A DNA stretch of 64,000 nt, taken from Mactra quadrangularis (taxonomy: Eukaryota > Mollusca > Bivalvia > Venerida > Mactridae). The DNA lies in assembly GCA_025267735.1 (NCBI GenBank), contig CM046299.1, forward strand, positions 26,438,468 to 26,502,467. Direction: 5' to 3'. A program made the translations under genes and the position numbers. The notes under the pieces were generated by a model. That model worked only from the letters and a program-made list of their open reading frames with translations. It had not been told where the DNA came from and searched no databases. This document shows, piece after piece, positions 43,177-55,161 of this stretch. Numbering within the stretch: position 1 is the first letter of the stretch; the number at the start of each line of letters is the position of its first letter.

Positions 43177-43404
43177 AGCCGCGGCCGTGGCTTAGTGGTT
43201 AGCATGTCTGACTTCGAATCCTGAGATCCGGGTTCGAATCCCGGTCGCGGCAGGTCATACCCTAAACATGAGTTGTCGGCCTCGTGGTAGGGTAAGTTAA
43301 TACTAGTGATAGAAAAAGTGTTCAGGAAACCTATAGTAGGAAGAGCTGACCGTCGTGTATATGACCTATATACATGTATGTGTTGAATGCGACGTTAAAA
43401 AAAA
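43177..43404 (+). mobile_element. tRNA-derived SINE, family C, with 13-bp target duplication
   Basis: Plus-strand copy: head GCCGCGGCCGTGGCTTAGTG, B-box GGTTCGAATCCCGG, body GAGTTGTCGGCCTCGTGGTA, tail GCGACGTTAAAAAAAA. Flanked by TAGCAACATATTA at 43164-43176 and 43405-43417. Confidence 0.9.
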
Positions 43405-43417
43405 TAGCAACATATTA

Positions 43418-44465
43418 CCAGAACTTAGGTCTTAGTTCAGTTCGCCTCACTACAAAAATAAAAATAAATTCATTTTTATGTGTATGCTATGAATGTTTCA
43501 TTATTCTCTGAGTGACAAGATGAGCATCATTAGGCTGAGTATATTTGTCTCTTTATTGATGTTTGTAATATGTAATGTAAATGTTTAATATTTGTACCGT
43601 GCCACTACAATAAAATATAAAATAATAAATCTACACACGTAATAGGCTTGGCTAAGAAGAAATAACACATATTCAAATAAAATCCATTATAGCAATTCAA
43701 AGAGGTATAGTATGTTTTACTGACTGGCGTAGGCCTGCAATTATATATTATGTACTACATTTGTATAGTATTTTGTTTTTGGAAATGCTAATGTGGCCTA
43801 AGGACGAACAGCAGTAATTACATCGTCAGTGTACGAGCATACATTTATAAATGGTATTGCATGTAATTTACTTAAACTGTTCAATGTATAACAGGGAAAG
43901 GGTAAATCTTTAAATTGAGAGGAAGCATCCATACTTATTAATGATTTGTGCACTTCATGACCACAAAGTCAAGACATACGACTAAAGATTATCACGATAT
44001 GAATCATCGTTAACACAGTAGTAGATTAGATGAAGGCTAACAGAAATCTTTTCACAACAGGAACATAACTCAGTTTTACTGAACGATATCAAGGGACACA
44101 ATATATTGACAGCTGTATAACGGCCACTTTTCGTGGCGGGATATGTATGAAGAAACATCCATGTGTAGAAAAATGGTTTGTTCTCTTTTCTCGTAATTAC
44201 ATCAAGAATTTGTACCATATTTGTGTACTTGATTTAATTCCCTCATAATACTTTATATATGTAATTAAGGTAAAAGAAGAGAATTTAAGTAATTTATCAT
44301 GTAGTTAGACTACTATTTTTTATATTCAGAAAAGGGCAAGGAGGATGAAAAAAGGAACAGGTTCCATCAGAGTGCTGATGTTTCATAATAACTATTTCGG
44401 CATAAGAAAGAGAACAAGAGCTCCGCTGGGCGGGGCATTATACGCCCGAGTGCAGTCCATGCTGT
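43418..44465. other. AT-rich intergenic, nothing recognised
   Basis: The minus-strand frame 43982-44218 lacks domain content and splice support. Confidence 0.35.
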
Positions 44466-45065
44466 GTTCTATCTAATATGAAGTCCCTGTGACCTAGACC
44501 AATGACCCCGGGATCTCAGAATAGGACCCATCCTTAACTGGAGGACTATCCAAAGCAAATACTTTGAGAACCTAGGTACAGCCATGGTTGAGTTATCTTC
44601 GGCACAAAGTTTTCCCATACAAACTTCCAGTGACCTTGACCCTAGGGCCTCAGAACCAAAAGTTTTCACCCTTGACCCAAAGAGTATTGATACATAAAAT
44701 TTGGTGATCTTAAATACAGCTGGTTGTTGGACAAGATTTTTCCTCATGATTTCCTTGTGACTTTGACCTTTGACCCAGGGGCCTAAACCAAAGGGGCATA
44801 TGCTAGACATTTAGGCTACCTTAAATAAAATTTGGTGAACCTAGGTACAATCATTACTGAGTTATTACCCGGTCAATGTTTCAATATAAATTAAGTCCCA
44901 GTGACTTTGACTTTTGATCCTGGGGTCGCCAAATCAAAAGGGAACATCCTCTACCAAAGAGCTATCAACACAGTACTCCTTGACAAATGGGCCTTTCCAC
45001 ATAAAATTTGGTTAACCTAGGTGCAATCATTGTTTAGTTATTGTCCTGACAAGGTTTGTCCATAT
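44466..45065 (+). repeat. Degenerate ~140-bp tandem repeat with TGACCTTTGACCC motifs
   Basis: About four diverged units, each with GTGACYTTGACCTTTGACCC-like sequence, then AAATTTGGTGAACCTAGGTA and GAGTTATTRYCC. Half-site spacing TGACCTtTGACCC equals a nuclear-receptor DR1. Frames 44469-44810 and 45021-45405 are by-products. Confidence 0.6.
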
Positions 45066-45902
45066 AAAAAGGGACAGAACAAGAAAAAAAACAGAGCCAG
45101 TCAGCGGGTCGATGTTCAAAAATCACTATTTCTGCATATGGAAGAGCAGAAAGAACATGAGAAAAAGAACAGGATGCAGCGCCCATCTATTTGGTTTAAG
45201 AATAATTATTATATACGTCAAGAACAGAAGTTTACCAAATCATTTTTCTGGACAGTATTACATTAAGGACTTACGATTCTTGCCAAGAAGTCAATGGTTC
45301 CTCGACAAATTGAGGTACTTGTGTGTTTTCAAGAATGGGCAAAACATGCTTTGCCCGAGATTTGAACTTAGGGCGCCAATATTCTTCCAATACCCAAGAA
45401 AATGATAATGTAGTCACAGTTATATCTGAGAAATATGGATACATAAAATCGATCAGTAAAACATTGGAACATTCTGAAATCTAATGGTATTCATTGAATG
45501 TACAGATAAAGACATTTGGAATTCCAAGCATTTTAAAGCGCTTACACTATTTTATACTATTAAGTTTTAAGAATTATTTCGTAATAAAAATATATCAACA
45601 ATAAATTAAGTTTATATTTTACAATATACTAATTAACTAAAACAATTTAAAACCATTGATTGTGCGTACAAGTCAGTTATCTTTTTCAAATGAAACAAAT
45701 GGTTACTACATCGACTAAAAAATAAAACGCATAATATAAAAGTAACATCATACCAGCAAAGACAGTCACGTTTCCTTAAATAATTATCCAAGTAGCATAT
45801 TACTTTGTACCAAGTGACAAATCATAACAAAATGATGATGTTAATTAACAAATCCGAATGAACAGTTTAAGTACTGCAGAATATGTATTTTTATATGCAC
45901 AG
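45066..45902. other. Intergenic, nothing firm
   Basis: Contains AAGAACAGG/AAGAACAGAAG phrases from an old repeat; no supported gene. Confidence 0.35.
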
Positions 45903-46165
45903 ATTAACGCCGTGTCAACACAATTATGGTTATTTCACGGCGGCCAGCGCACCAAACTAAATTTTCCTGGACCCTTGCCTACAACTAGTAATCACCTACC
46001 CTTCCACAAGGCCGGCAACATCTCCGTACGCCTTATTAATGGAGGAAAATTGACATTATTGTCAAATTTTCATGGAAGGGTATAACCTACCCGGTTGGGA
46101 TTCGAAACTGTACCGTACCAGATTCGAAATCCCAGTGTGCTTACAACTGCGCTACATACCAAGGT
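45903..46165 (-). mobile_element. tRNA-derived SINE, family B, diverged minus copy
   Basis: Inverted family B: TTAACGCCGTGTCAACACAA at left, GACATTATTGTCAAATTTTC in the middle, and a degraded head (GGGATTCGAAACTG...GCGCTACATACC) at right. Confidence 0.75.
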
Positions 46166-46407
46166 TTAGAATATGTATATAACATGTTATCAATCAATGA
46201 TTTAGACCAAATACCGTCACTTTCCATATAAACAACAACATAACTCACTGCACGTGCATTGTTACAACAACAATTATATAAGAAAAAAGGAGGTTTTCAA
46301 TATTAGAAGAAATTTCAATAAAAACATGTAATTAGCATCCTAGCTAGACTTAGTACCATGATTTCCACGTCAATAATTTTCGTGCATCATAAATAGCACG
46401 TTTTGTT

Positions 46408-47118
46408 GCTCAGAATTAAGTGTTTTTTATTTGTAAAAAATAATTCCGATCTAGTTATCCTCCCATAAATGGGTCCTTTACTAGATTGCTCAGAATTATG
46501 GGCTTAGACTCTACACATAAATCCGATCTAGCTATCCTCCCATAAATGGGCCCTTCACTAGATTGCTCAGAAGTATGTGTTTAATTATAAAAAAAAATTC
46601 TGATCTAGCTATCCTCCCATAAATGGGCCCTTCACTAGATTGCTCAGAATTATGGACTAAGCCTCTACACATAAATCCGATCTAGCTATCCTCCCATAAA
46701 ATGGGCCCTTCACTAGATTGCTCAGAAGTATGTGCTTTTTTATTAAAGAATAATTCTGATCTAGCTATCCTCCCATAAATGGGCCCTTCACTAGATTGCT
46801 CAGAATTATGGGCTAAGCCTCTACACATAAATCCGATCTAGCTATCCTCCCATAAAATGGGCCCTTCACTTAATTGCTCAGAAGTATGTGTTTATTTATT
46901 AAAGAATAATTCTGATCCAGCTATCCTCCCATAAATGGGTCCTTCACTAGATTGCTCAGAATTAAGGGCTTAGCCTTTACACATAAATCCGATCTAGCTA
47001 TCCTCCCATAAATGGGCCCTTCACTAGATTGCTCAGAATTATGTGTTTTTGTCAAAAATAATTCCGATCCAGCTATCCCCCCATAAAATGGGTCCTTGAC
47101 TGGATTGCTCAGAATTAT
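46408..47118 (+). repeat. 77-bp minisatellite with two alternating unit types (~9 units)
   Basis: Constant part GATCTAGCTATCCTCCCATA, AATGGGCCCTTCACTAGATT, GCTCAGAA. It alternates with two spacers: GGCTTAGACTCTACACATAA-type and TTTATTAAAGAATAATTC-type, giving a ~155-bp higher-order period. CCCATAAATGGG and CTAG...CTAG allow a local hairpin. Confidence 0.85.
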
Positions 47119-47442
47119 TGACATTTATTATAATTGGTGATTAAATGAATTATTATATCTCCTCATTCGCTTACTTACAAGTACATGTATAATTACAATA
47201 TATATATAGTACATCATTATCAAGCATCATAAGTACTAATTACATGTGTTTAAAAAATGAAAAAAAAAACATAATTTTGATAAGAACGGTAGTTTTTGTA
47301 TATCCTAAAAGCCAAATGTTAAAAAATATTGACAACGCACAATGACCATGTTGTTAGATAATTAGAAAGGTAGGTATGAGTATAAAGCATTGAGGTGAAG
47401 TAATGTTAAAAAATATTCTACCATTTATTCATTTTATACACA

Positions 47443-47737
47443 CCCGGGTCGATAGCGCAGTTGGTAGAGCGACGGATTTGGATACTCGTGCCCGAGGGGG
47501 TGCGGGTTCGAATCCCACCCGGGGAGGTTATACCCTTCCATGAAAATTTGACAATAATGTCGATTTTCCTCCATTGATTAGATAATATGGAGAAGTTTCC
47601 GGCCTTGTGGAAGGGTAGGTGAGTACTGGTTATAGACAATGGTTCAGGAAAGCTAGGTTAGGTGCGCTGGACGCCGTGAAATGACCTAAATTGTGTTGAT
47701 ACGGCGTTAAACCCAATAAATAAATAAATAAATAAAA
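47443..47737 (+). mobile_element. tRNA-derived SINE, family B, with 13-bp target duplication
   Basis: Nearly identical to 34474-34759. Flanked by CATTTTATACACA at 47430-47442 and 47738-47750; tail (AATA)n. Confidence 0.9.
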
Positions 47738-47750
47738 CATTTTATACACA

Positions 47751-48264
47751 TATCCCCTATTGGCATTGCCTCAGTTGGTACAAAGTTGCATCTTTAATGG
47801 CTACATTTTAGTCCTATGGATGTTTCCTTCATATATTCATCAATTTGAAGTCATATTAGATAAAACAATTACAGCTCTTATCATAATTTAACAGTGGAGG
47901 GTTGCAGGGTAAGGGTTTGTTGTAGTTTGAGAAATGTAAAAATCAATCTACGTAGATCATGCAACAGCTACACCATGACCAAGGCTATAATTGTCCATGA
48001 TAAATGGTAAACTCACATCATTGTATTATCTAAGGCTGATAAACAAATAAATGACATTACAGTACAACACCCTTTGGGAGGGACTAAAGTGTGAAGCTGC
48101 TCAGGGGATGTTGCTGTGCAGAGGTTAAATACTATTAAAATTGTACCTAATGGAAATATCAAAAGCTGTTGCTGAGCAGAGAATTTGCTCTGTAGATGGC
48201 AGCTCTGCAGAGGTTACACTGTACTAACATGATATCACAGTAATAAAGAACCGGTCAAAAGTTC
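47751..48264. other. Intergenic, nothing recognised
   Basis: Short TGCAGAGGTTA-type phrases recur (48118, 48205) but no boundary is clear. Confidence 0.35.
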
Positions 48265-49720
48265 ATAATGCACGTCAGTAATCTTGATGAAGAGTGATAC
48301 CAACATGAGAATGAGGACTCAAAGACATGCAATATTGTCTATCCGTTATTCTATAGATAAAGACAAAGCAACTTAAGAATAAGGCACGAGTGATATGCCA
48401 TATTATGAGTGTGTTTTCCATATTGATTTCAGATGCAAGCATGAGAAAAAGACACGAGTGATAGCCATATTATGAGTGCGTTTCCCTGATTGATTACAGA
48501 TGCCAACTTAAGAATACGTTACGAGTGATATGCCATATTATGAGTGCGTTTTCCTGATTGATTTCAGACGCCAACAAAAGAATAAGACAGGAGTGATATG
48601 CCATATTATGAGTGCGTTTTTCTTATTGATTACAGATGTCAACAAAAGAATAAGACACGAGTGATATGCCATATTATGAGTGCGTTTGTCTGATTGATTA
48701 CAGATATCAACAAAAGAATAAGACACGAGTGATATGCCATATTATGAGTGCGTTTTTCTTATTGATTACAGATGTCAACAAAAGAATAAGACATGAGTAA
48801 TATGCCATAATATGAGTGCGTTTTTCTTATTGATTACAGATGTCAACAAAAGAATAAGACATGAGTAATATGCCATAATATGAGGGCGTTTTTCTTATTG
48901 ATTACAGATGTCAACATAAGAATAAGACACGAGTGATATGCCATATTATGAGTGCGTTTTTTTTATTGATTACAGATGTCAAGAAAAGAATAAGACACTA
49001 GTGATATGCCATACTAGTATTATGAGTGCGTTTTTCTTATTGATTACAAATGCCAACATGAAAATGAGTATCAAAAGCCATGTTGTCACTGTTTTATGTA
49101 TATTATACTAAATAAAGACAGAGACTAACATGAAGATAAACTATATACACTTTTGGTTGCAAGTTATTATAACTGAAAACAGAGACCTGATGACATAAGT
49201 AGAAAATAAGGAGCGAAAGACATGCAATATCGCGTGTCAGTTATTCTTAATGAATCTTTATTAACACAGATAACTACATGAGAATGAAGATCGAATGACA
49301 TAATATATTGGTGTAAATAGTTCTTAATGAATACACAGAACTTCATGAGAATGAGGCTCGAACGACGTAAATATTTTGTGCATATTATCTCAATTGAAGA
49401 TAGAAACCTGCATAAGAATATGGACCATAAGACGTGCAATATTTTGTGTAAATTATCTTTATTGAAGACAACAGTATTTCACATATAAGTATAGTCCAAA
49501 AGATATGCGATATTCAGTGTAAGTTATCACAATAAAAGACAGACACCTACATAAGAATAGGATCGAATGACTGGCAATATTGTGTGAAAGTTATTCTCAA
49601 TGAAAACATAGAGCTACATGCGAATGATACACGAATGGAGCACAATATTTTCGGTAAGATATATCAAATGAAGTCAGAGACCCACATAAGATGAAGGACC
49701 AAACGACATATGTGTGTGTC
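48265..49720 (+). repeat. Long degenerate minisatellite; homogeneous 68-bp core
   Basis: The core (about 48385-49060) has ~10 close units: GACACGAGTGATATGCCATA, TTATGAGTGCGTTTTTCTTA, TTGATTACAGATGTCAACAA, AAGAATAA. The right part (49060-49720) is the same family at ~75 bp and strongly diverged. Each core unit contains a splice-acceptor-like TTTTTCTTATTGATTACAG. Confidence 0.8.
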
Positions 49721-50108
49721 GTCGCATGGACTGAAGAGTCATCCTCCTGCTACACAACTCATCGTGGAATCTTCGTACATCTGCTTTCAAAATCACAGTC
49801 TAAAAGCATAATTATATTCTATAACAATTTTTACAGATTTTTTTCAAACGGTTTACGATTTTAAATGAATAATGAAAATGATAATGATAATTTTGTATCA
49901 ATAATCCAACCATTCTCAATCTTAAACCTCAATGACCCTCCCATCACCCTATACCTGCCCACTAGCTATCCCACAATTTCTCAAAACATATTACTCTAGA
50001 TAAAACTTATACACAAGTCCTCAAGCCGGCAAGAATACAAATAACAGTGACCAGAGCATTCCGATCCATGATGCTGGGAGATATGAAGCCAATGGCTCTT
50101 AAATATTG

Positions 50109-50361
50109 TGCGTAAATATTTACTCCGACCTGACATTTATGCAAGAATATTCATTGCAGTGAATACGAATGTAGTATTAATGCTCGATTACACCGTGAAC
50201 AAGAGGATTATGAGTTAAAACTTACCACACAAACATACTTCTATAATTTCACGATCGCTGTCGAAGTGTAGAATAGGCGTGGTACTGACTTTCGTCGGGA
50301 TATGTGTAGATAATTATTAGATGCAAATGTGAAAGGTCAGGTCGGGGTCAATATTTACGCA
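50109..50361. mobile_element. ~250-bp TIR element, TGCGTAAATATT ends
   Basis: Left TGCGTAAATATTTACTCCGA then CCTGACATTTATGCA is mirrored by TGCAAATGTGAAAGGTCAGG then TCGGGGTCAATATTTACGCA. No target duplication clear. Confidence 0.65.
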
Positions 50362-50637
50362 CTAAACATCCAACAGACCGAATCCTCCTTATGGCGGGGT
50401 TGCGACAGTTAGGATGGGATATGCATGCGGAACCTGGGTTATCGGTGCATATCTCAGGTCAGAGAGGGACATCCCGAGGAAAAATAAAACACATGACATA
50501 CAATAAATTAAGCGACAACACAATGTAAGAATAAAATGACTAGAACTGTCATATATGAATAAAGAAGGTATGTGCAGGCCATACAAGTACATCAATTGGA
50601 TAATGAACACGTCAATAATTTTACACTAATATATATA
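50362..50637. other. Intergenic, nothing recognised
   Basis: The minus frame 50389-50610 has no domain content or splice support. Confidence 0.3.
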
Positions 50638-50705
50638 GCAGGTTTAGCACATAACAGTCGTAACTCAATTGCAGAAAAGAGTGAGCCAGTACTATTTCGC
50701 GCAAA
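50638..50705. mobile_element. Degenerate relative of the 54219-54293 hairpin element
   Basis: Shares GGTTTAGCACATAACAGTCG then TAACTCAATT with that hairpin; the right arm is badly diverged. Confidence 0.45.
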
Positions 50706-50839
50706 AAACCAGCGATATACTGATCTATTTCAGCTGGATTTTGAAACAAGTTCTTACAATTTAGAGTAATTACATTCTAGTCCACTTCCTGGTCCCCAAG
50801 TACTTAGCTAGTAGGATTTAGTTTCTTACTCAAGAAAAC

Positions 50840-50935
50840 AACAAGGTAGGCTTTGACTGGGATTCGAACCAACGAGGAGATAGCTATCCGATGTATACAT
50901 GATGCACTTGTCCAGCGTCGTATCTACGCGGCCAT
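50840..50935 (-). other. tRNA-like segment (degenerate SINE head)
   Basis: On the minus strand, a B-box-like GGTTCGAATCCCAGTCAAAG lies about 60 bp after an A-box-like region near GCCGCGTAGATACGACGCTGG. Pairing is poor; not a tRNA gene. Confidence 0.35.
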
Positions 50936-51796
50936 GTTTTGTTATTTTATTGAACATAGAGACATGAACGCATGCTCTCGCGGAACCTCACACCACACAC
51001 CAGGAAAAAGTGACGAATTCAATAGCCAAAATAGCTATGTACAGTTAACAAATATCTAAGTTTATAAACAAATGATATTTTTAGAAAACGCATAATGAAT
51101 AAACAAAGCTTACCAAATCTTCATTGTTACTGTCATATGTCTTCCAGCAATTTAAATCATATCAAGGCATACATTGCTTACTTTTCAAATCTTGCAGAAA
51201 GATTACATACCAAGGTTAAGATATAACAGCTGAACTTAAAACAGCATTGTCTAAACTTCCATCAGCTGAAAAGAAAGAAGAAATCAGAAAATTTCAAAAA
51301 CGAAGTTATAAAGTTTTTCGAAAATCAGCTTTAATCATCAAATAGAGAAGAAAAACATAATTATCATATTGTTAGAATAAAACAGACTATAAAGTTTGAA
51401 GGCATGCTTCAAACAATAATTGCGTAAATTAACACAATATAAATAACTCAGAAACTAAACAAAACAATGTTAAACAAATTGCAACAAAAAGATAATTACC
51501 AACTTCAATGGTCAGTTTCCTCAACATATCAGTAGATAGCGCTTCGACCCCTGGTCCTTGATTTTATATCATATACTTATTACTTTTGGTGTAAGAATTA
51601 CCAGAAGACACAGAAAAATGGCTCCATGCAATCTGACTTAACATGACAAATTTGTTAACTCCACAAGAAATGCAGTATTAAAAGCAATCAGGGGGAGATA
51701 ACTTTAATACATCATGGGGTAAAGTTACAGTTCTTGTGCTCTATACTGCAAATTTTACCAATGTACATGTGTATTGTAAAATAGTTTTAAACTGTG
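50936..51796. other. AT-rich intergenic, nothing recognised
   Basis: No supported gene or bounded repeat. Confidence 0.35.
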
Positions 51797-53562
51797 TCAC
51801 ATACATTAACCCTGCTGATTTAAAACATTTTACGTCAGAGACACATACATTAACCCTGCTGATTTAAAACATTTTACGTCAGAGACACATACATGTACAT
51901 TAACCCTGCTGATTTAAAACATTTTACTTCAGTGGCACATACATGTACATTAACCCTCCTGATTTAAAACATTTTACTTCAGAGACACATACATGTACAT
52001 TAACCCTGCTGATTTAAAACATTTTACGTCAGAGACACATACATGTACATTAACCCTGCTGATTTAAAACATTTTACATCAGAGACACATACATGTACAT
52101 TAACCCTGCTGATTTAAAACATTTTACTTCAGTGGCACATACATGTACATTAACCCTCCTGATTTAAAACATTTTACTTCAGAGACACATACATTAACCC
52201 TGCTGATTTAAAACATTTTACGTCAGAGACACATACATGTACATTAACCCTGCTGATTTAAAACATTTTACTTCAGTGGCACATACATTAACCCTCCTGA
52301 TTTAAAACATTTTACTTCAGTGGCACATACATTAACCCTGCTGATTTAAAACATTTTACTTCAGAGACACATACATTAACCCTGCTGATTTAAAACATTT
52401 TACTTCAGTGGCACATACATTAACCCTCCTGATTTAAACATTTACATCAGAGACACATACATTAACCCTGCTGATTTAAAACATTTACATCAGAGACACA
52501 TACATTAACCCTGCTGATTTAAAACATTTACATCAGAGACACATACATTAACCCTGCTGATTTAAAACATTTTACTTCAGTGGCACATACATGTACATTA
52601 ACCCTGCTGATTTAAAACATTTTACTTCAGTGGCACATACATTAACCCTGCTGATTTAAAACATTTTACTTCAGTGGCACATACATTAACCCTCCTGATT
52701 TAAAACATTTTACTTCAGAGACACATACATTAACCCTGCTGATTTAAAACATTTTACTTCAGTGGCACATACATGTACATTAACCCTGCTGATTTAAAAC
52801 ATTTTACTTCAGTGGCACATACATGTACATTAACCCTGCTGATTTAAAACATTTTACTTCAGTGGCACATACATTAACCCTCCTGATTTAAAACATTTTA
52901 CTTCAGTGGCACATACATTAACCCTGCTGATTTAAAACATTTTACTTCAGTGGCACATACATTAACCCTGCTGATTTAAAACATTTTACTTCAGAGACAC
53001 ATACATTAACCCTCCTGATTTAAAACATTTTACTTCAGTGGCACATACATTAACCCTGCTGATTTAAAACATTTTACTTCAGTGGCACATACATTAACCC
53101 TCCTGATTTAAAACATTTTACTTCAGAGACACATACATTAACCCTGCTGATTTAAAACATTTTACTTCAGTGGCACATACATTAACCCTCCTGATTTAAA
53201 ACATTTTACTTCAGTGACACATACATTAACCCTGCTGATTTAAAACATTTTACTTCAGTGGCACATACATGTACATTAACCCTCCTGATTTAAAACATTT
53301 TACTTCAGAGACACATACATTAACCCTGCTGATTTAAAACATTTTACTTCAGTGGCACATACATGTACATTAACCCTGCTGATTTAAAACATTTTACTTC
53401 AGTGGCACATACATTAACCCTCCTGATTTAAAACATTTTACTTCAGTGGCACATACATTAACCCTGCTGATTTAAAACATTTTACTTCAGTGGCACATAC
53501 ATTAACCCTGCTGATTTAAAACATTTTACTTCAGTGGCACATACATTAACCCTGCTGATTTA
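51797..53562 (+). repeat. 44/50-bp minisatellite (~38 units)
   Basis: Unit CACATACATTAACCCTGCTG then ATTTAAAACATTTTACTTCA and GTGG or GAGA. A 6-bp TACATG insertion toggles the unit between 44 and 50 bp, and CTGCTG/CTCCTG and GTGG/GAGA variants alternate. The unit matches the termini of hairpin MITEs at 25416 and 28338. Confidence 0.92.
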
Positions 53563-53573
53563 GCTACTCAATA

Positions 53574-53720
53574 CAGGGTTAATGTATGTGCCACTGAAGT
53601 AAAATGTTTTAAATCAGCAGGGTTAATGTATGTGCCACTGAAGTAAAATGTTTTAAATCAGGAGGGTTAATGTATGTGGCACTGAAGTAAAATGTTTAAA
53701 ATCAGCAGGGTTAATGTATG
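53574..53720 (-). repeat. Inverted tail of the 44-bp minisatellite (3 units)
   Basis: After a ~12-bp spacer the array resumes in the opposite orientation (AGGGTTAATGTATGTGCCAC then TGAAGTAAAATG...). This creates a ~145-bp perfect-looking inverted repeat at the array end. Confidence 0.9.
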
Positions 53721-54218
53721 GTTTAGTCTGACACAGAAGGCAATGTCACGTGGCAAGCATATTATGCATCAAGAAAAAAGGCTACAGGTATAAGTTAATC
53801 ATACTCAATTAAAATTCTAGCAAATATAATTAAAATAGTAAGGGCACATTGATATGACACTTATTTAATCAAAAATGTACATCTTTGAATACAGCGATAC
53901 ATGTACAGCCATTGAAGTCATTTAAAATATATTTAAATTTTATTTCTTGTCTCACGATATTTTTACATGCTAAAAATATGATAGAAAGCTTACATATTGT
54001 CCGGAGAGTAAATATTTTCAGAAGTTAGTTATTATGCAGCAAGAATGATCAGCTGGCTTCATATTTATATATTACTTCAGGATTCATGATAAAAGTCCAC
54101 AAGGTCTGACTTCAGAATGTTCAAATGTCGAGAGAAATCTAAAATCAAAAAAAAATTATAATAAATAAATGCATTTACTTCCACAGTGATATAATTCATA
54201 TTATATAGGTATAATACC
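53721..54218. other. AT-rich intergenic, nothing recognised
   Basis: No supported feature. Confidence 0.35.
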
Positions 54219-54293
54219 GCGGGTTTAGCGCAAAACAGTCGTAACTCAATATAAGAAAAGATTGAGTTACGACCGTTTTGCGCTAAACCCACG
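54219..54293. mobile_element. 75-bp hairpin MITE, GGGTTTAGCGCAAAAC ends
   Basis: GGGTTTAGCGCAAAACAGTC then GTAACTCAAT is mirrored by ATTGAGTTAC and GACCGTTTTGCGCTAAACCC, one mismatch, with a ~10-bp loop. Confidence 0.75.
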
Positions 54294-54309
54294 ATATAAT
54301 GTTCTAGAG

Positions 54310-54360
54310 TGATAGCCTCTCCAGGTCGTGGGTTCGATCCAAGTTCGGGACATGGATATG
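54310..54360 (+). other. tRNA B-box-like remnant
   Basis: AGTGATAGCCTCTCCAGG then GTCGTGGGTTCGATCCAAG resembles a truncated tRNA/SINE head. Confidence 0.3.
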
Positions 54361-54544
54361 CTTGGGGATACATTTGGTGCCAAAAGTCAATAACCCACTC
54401 GGAATTATGTGATTACATTCTAAGATTGTTCTATCAACATTCAAACATCAAGAGCTCAAGTCGTGCAGATTTTGTGAAGGAGAGGTGTATGAAGCAGACT
54501 CGGAAAATCTAGGGTTTGATTCCAGATTGAACTATGGCGGTTAC

Positions 54545-54915
54545 TCTAATATACGAAAAGGACTTTTTGTGCGAAAAGGCGCAAAAAGGACTTTTACCGG
54601 CGAAAAGGCGCAAAAAGGACACTAATATACGAAAATGACATTTTTCGTAAAAAAAATCATTTATTATACTATGAAAAGGGCTGAATTTGAGCTAAAAGAC
54701 GTTCAATTCTAAGCAAAAATGACTTTTAGCGGCAAAAAGGCGCTAAAAAGTACACTATTATACGAAAAGGACATTAGCGCATCCGTTCATGCATTAAATA
54801 CAGTATGAAAAGGACTTATAATGCGGGCGAAAAGACTTCAATACGAGGCAAAAAAGACGTTTACCGGCGAAAAGGCGCTAAAAAGTACACTAATATACGA
54901 AAGGGACATTCTTTG
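54545..54915 (+). repeat. ACGAAAAGGAC / GGCGAAAAGGCGC motif cluster
   Basis: Repeated phrases ACTAATATACGAAAAGGACA, TTTACCGGCGAAAAGGCGC and CGCTAAAAAGTACACT recur four to five times at irregular spacing. It lies 250 bp left of the large CGAAATGGA element and has a similar style. Confidence 0.65.
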
Positions 54916-55017
54916 CATCTGTTCATGCGTTGTAATTGTTTACCCTAAATCTATTGCAAATGACATTGTTACCCCTTAATTCAACTTTCGTGCCTAATAA
55001 TAAGTGATATGTAGAGT

Positions 55018-55100
55018 TTAAGGTACTTATTCACAGATTTTAACTTAAATATCAGCTTTTTCTGAAACTATCAAAATTGTATGAATACATTTGTTTGAAG
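55018..55100 (+). repeat. Dispersed repeat shared with 10262-10395
   Basis: Contains AAGGTACTTATTCACAGATT and AAACTATCAAAATTGTATG; inverted counterpart upstream of the receptor gene. Confidence 0.55.
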
Positions 55101-55161
55101 CAGTCCTTGACTGACTTGACTTAACAATTGGCCTTGTATTGGAAAGTGTGTGCCGTACAAC

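Noticed and set aside
43177..43260. Functional tRNA gene
   Set aside because: The tRNA-like head is followed by a shared body, tail and target duplication, so it is a SINE.
44469..45405. Overlapping frames on both strands as small genes
   Set aside because: They follow the ~140-bp degenerate repeat and lack splice or domain evidence.
51805..51815. TTAACCCT motif as telomeric repeat
   Set aside because: Embedded in a 44-bp unit, not in (TTAGGG)n runs.
51797..53720. CRISPR-like regular array
   Set aside because: No unique spacers between units: the whole unit repeats, in a eukaryotic context; it is a minisatellite.
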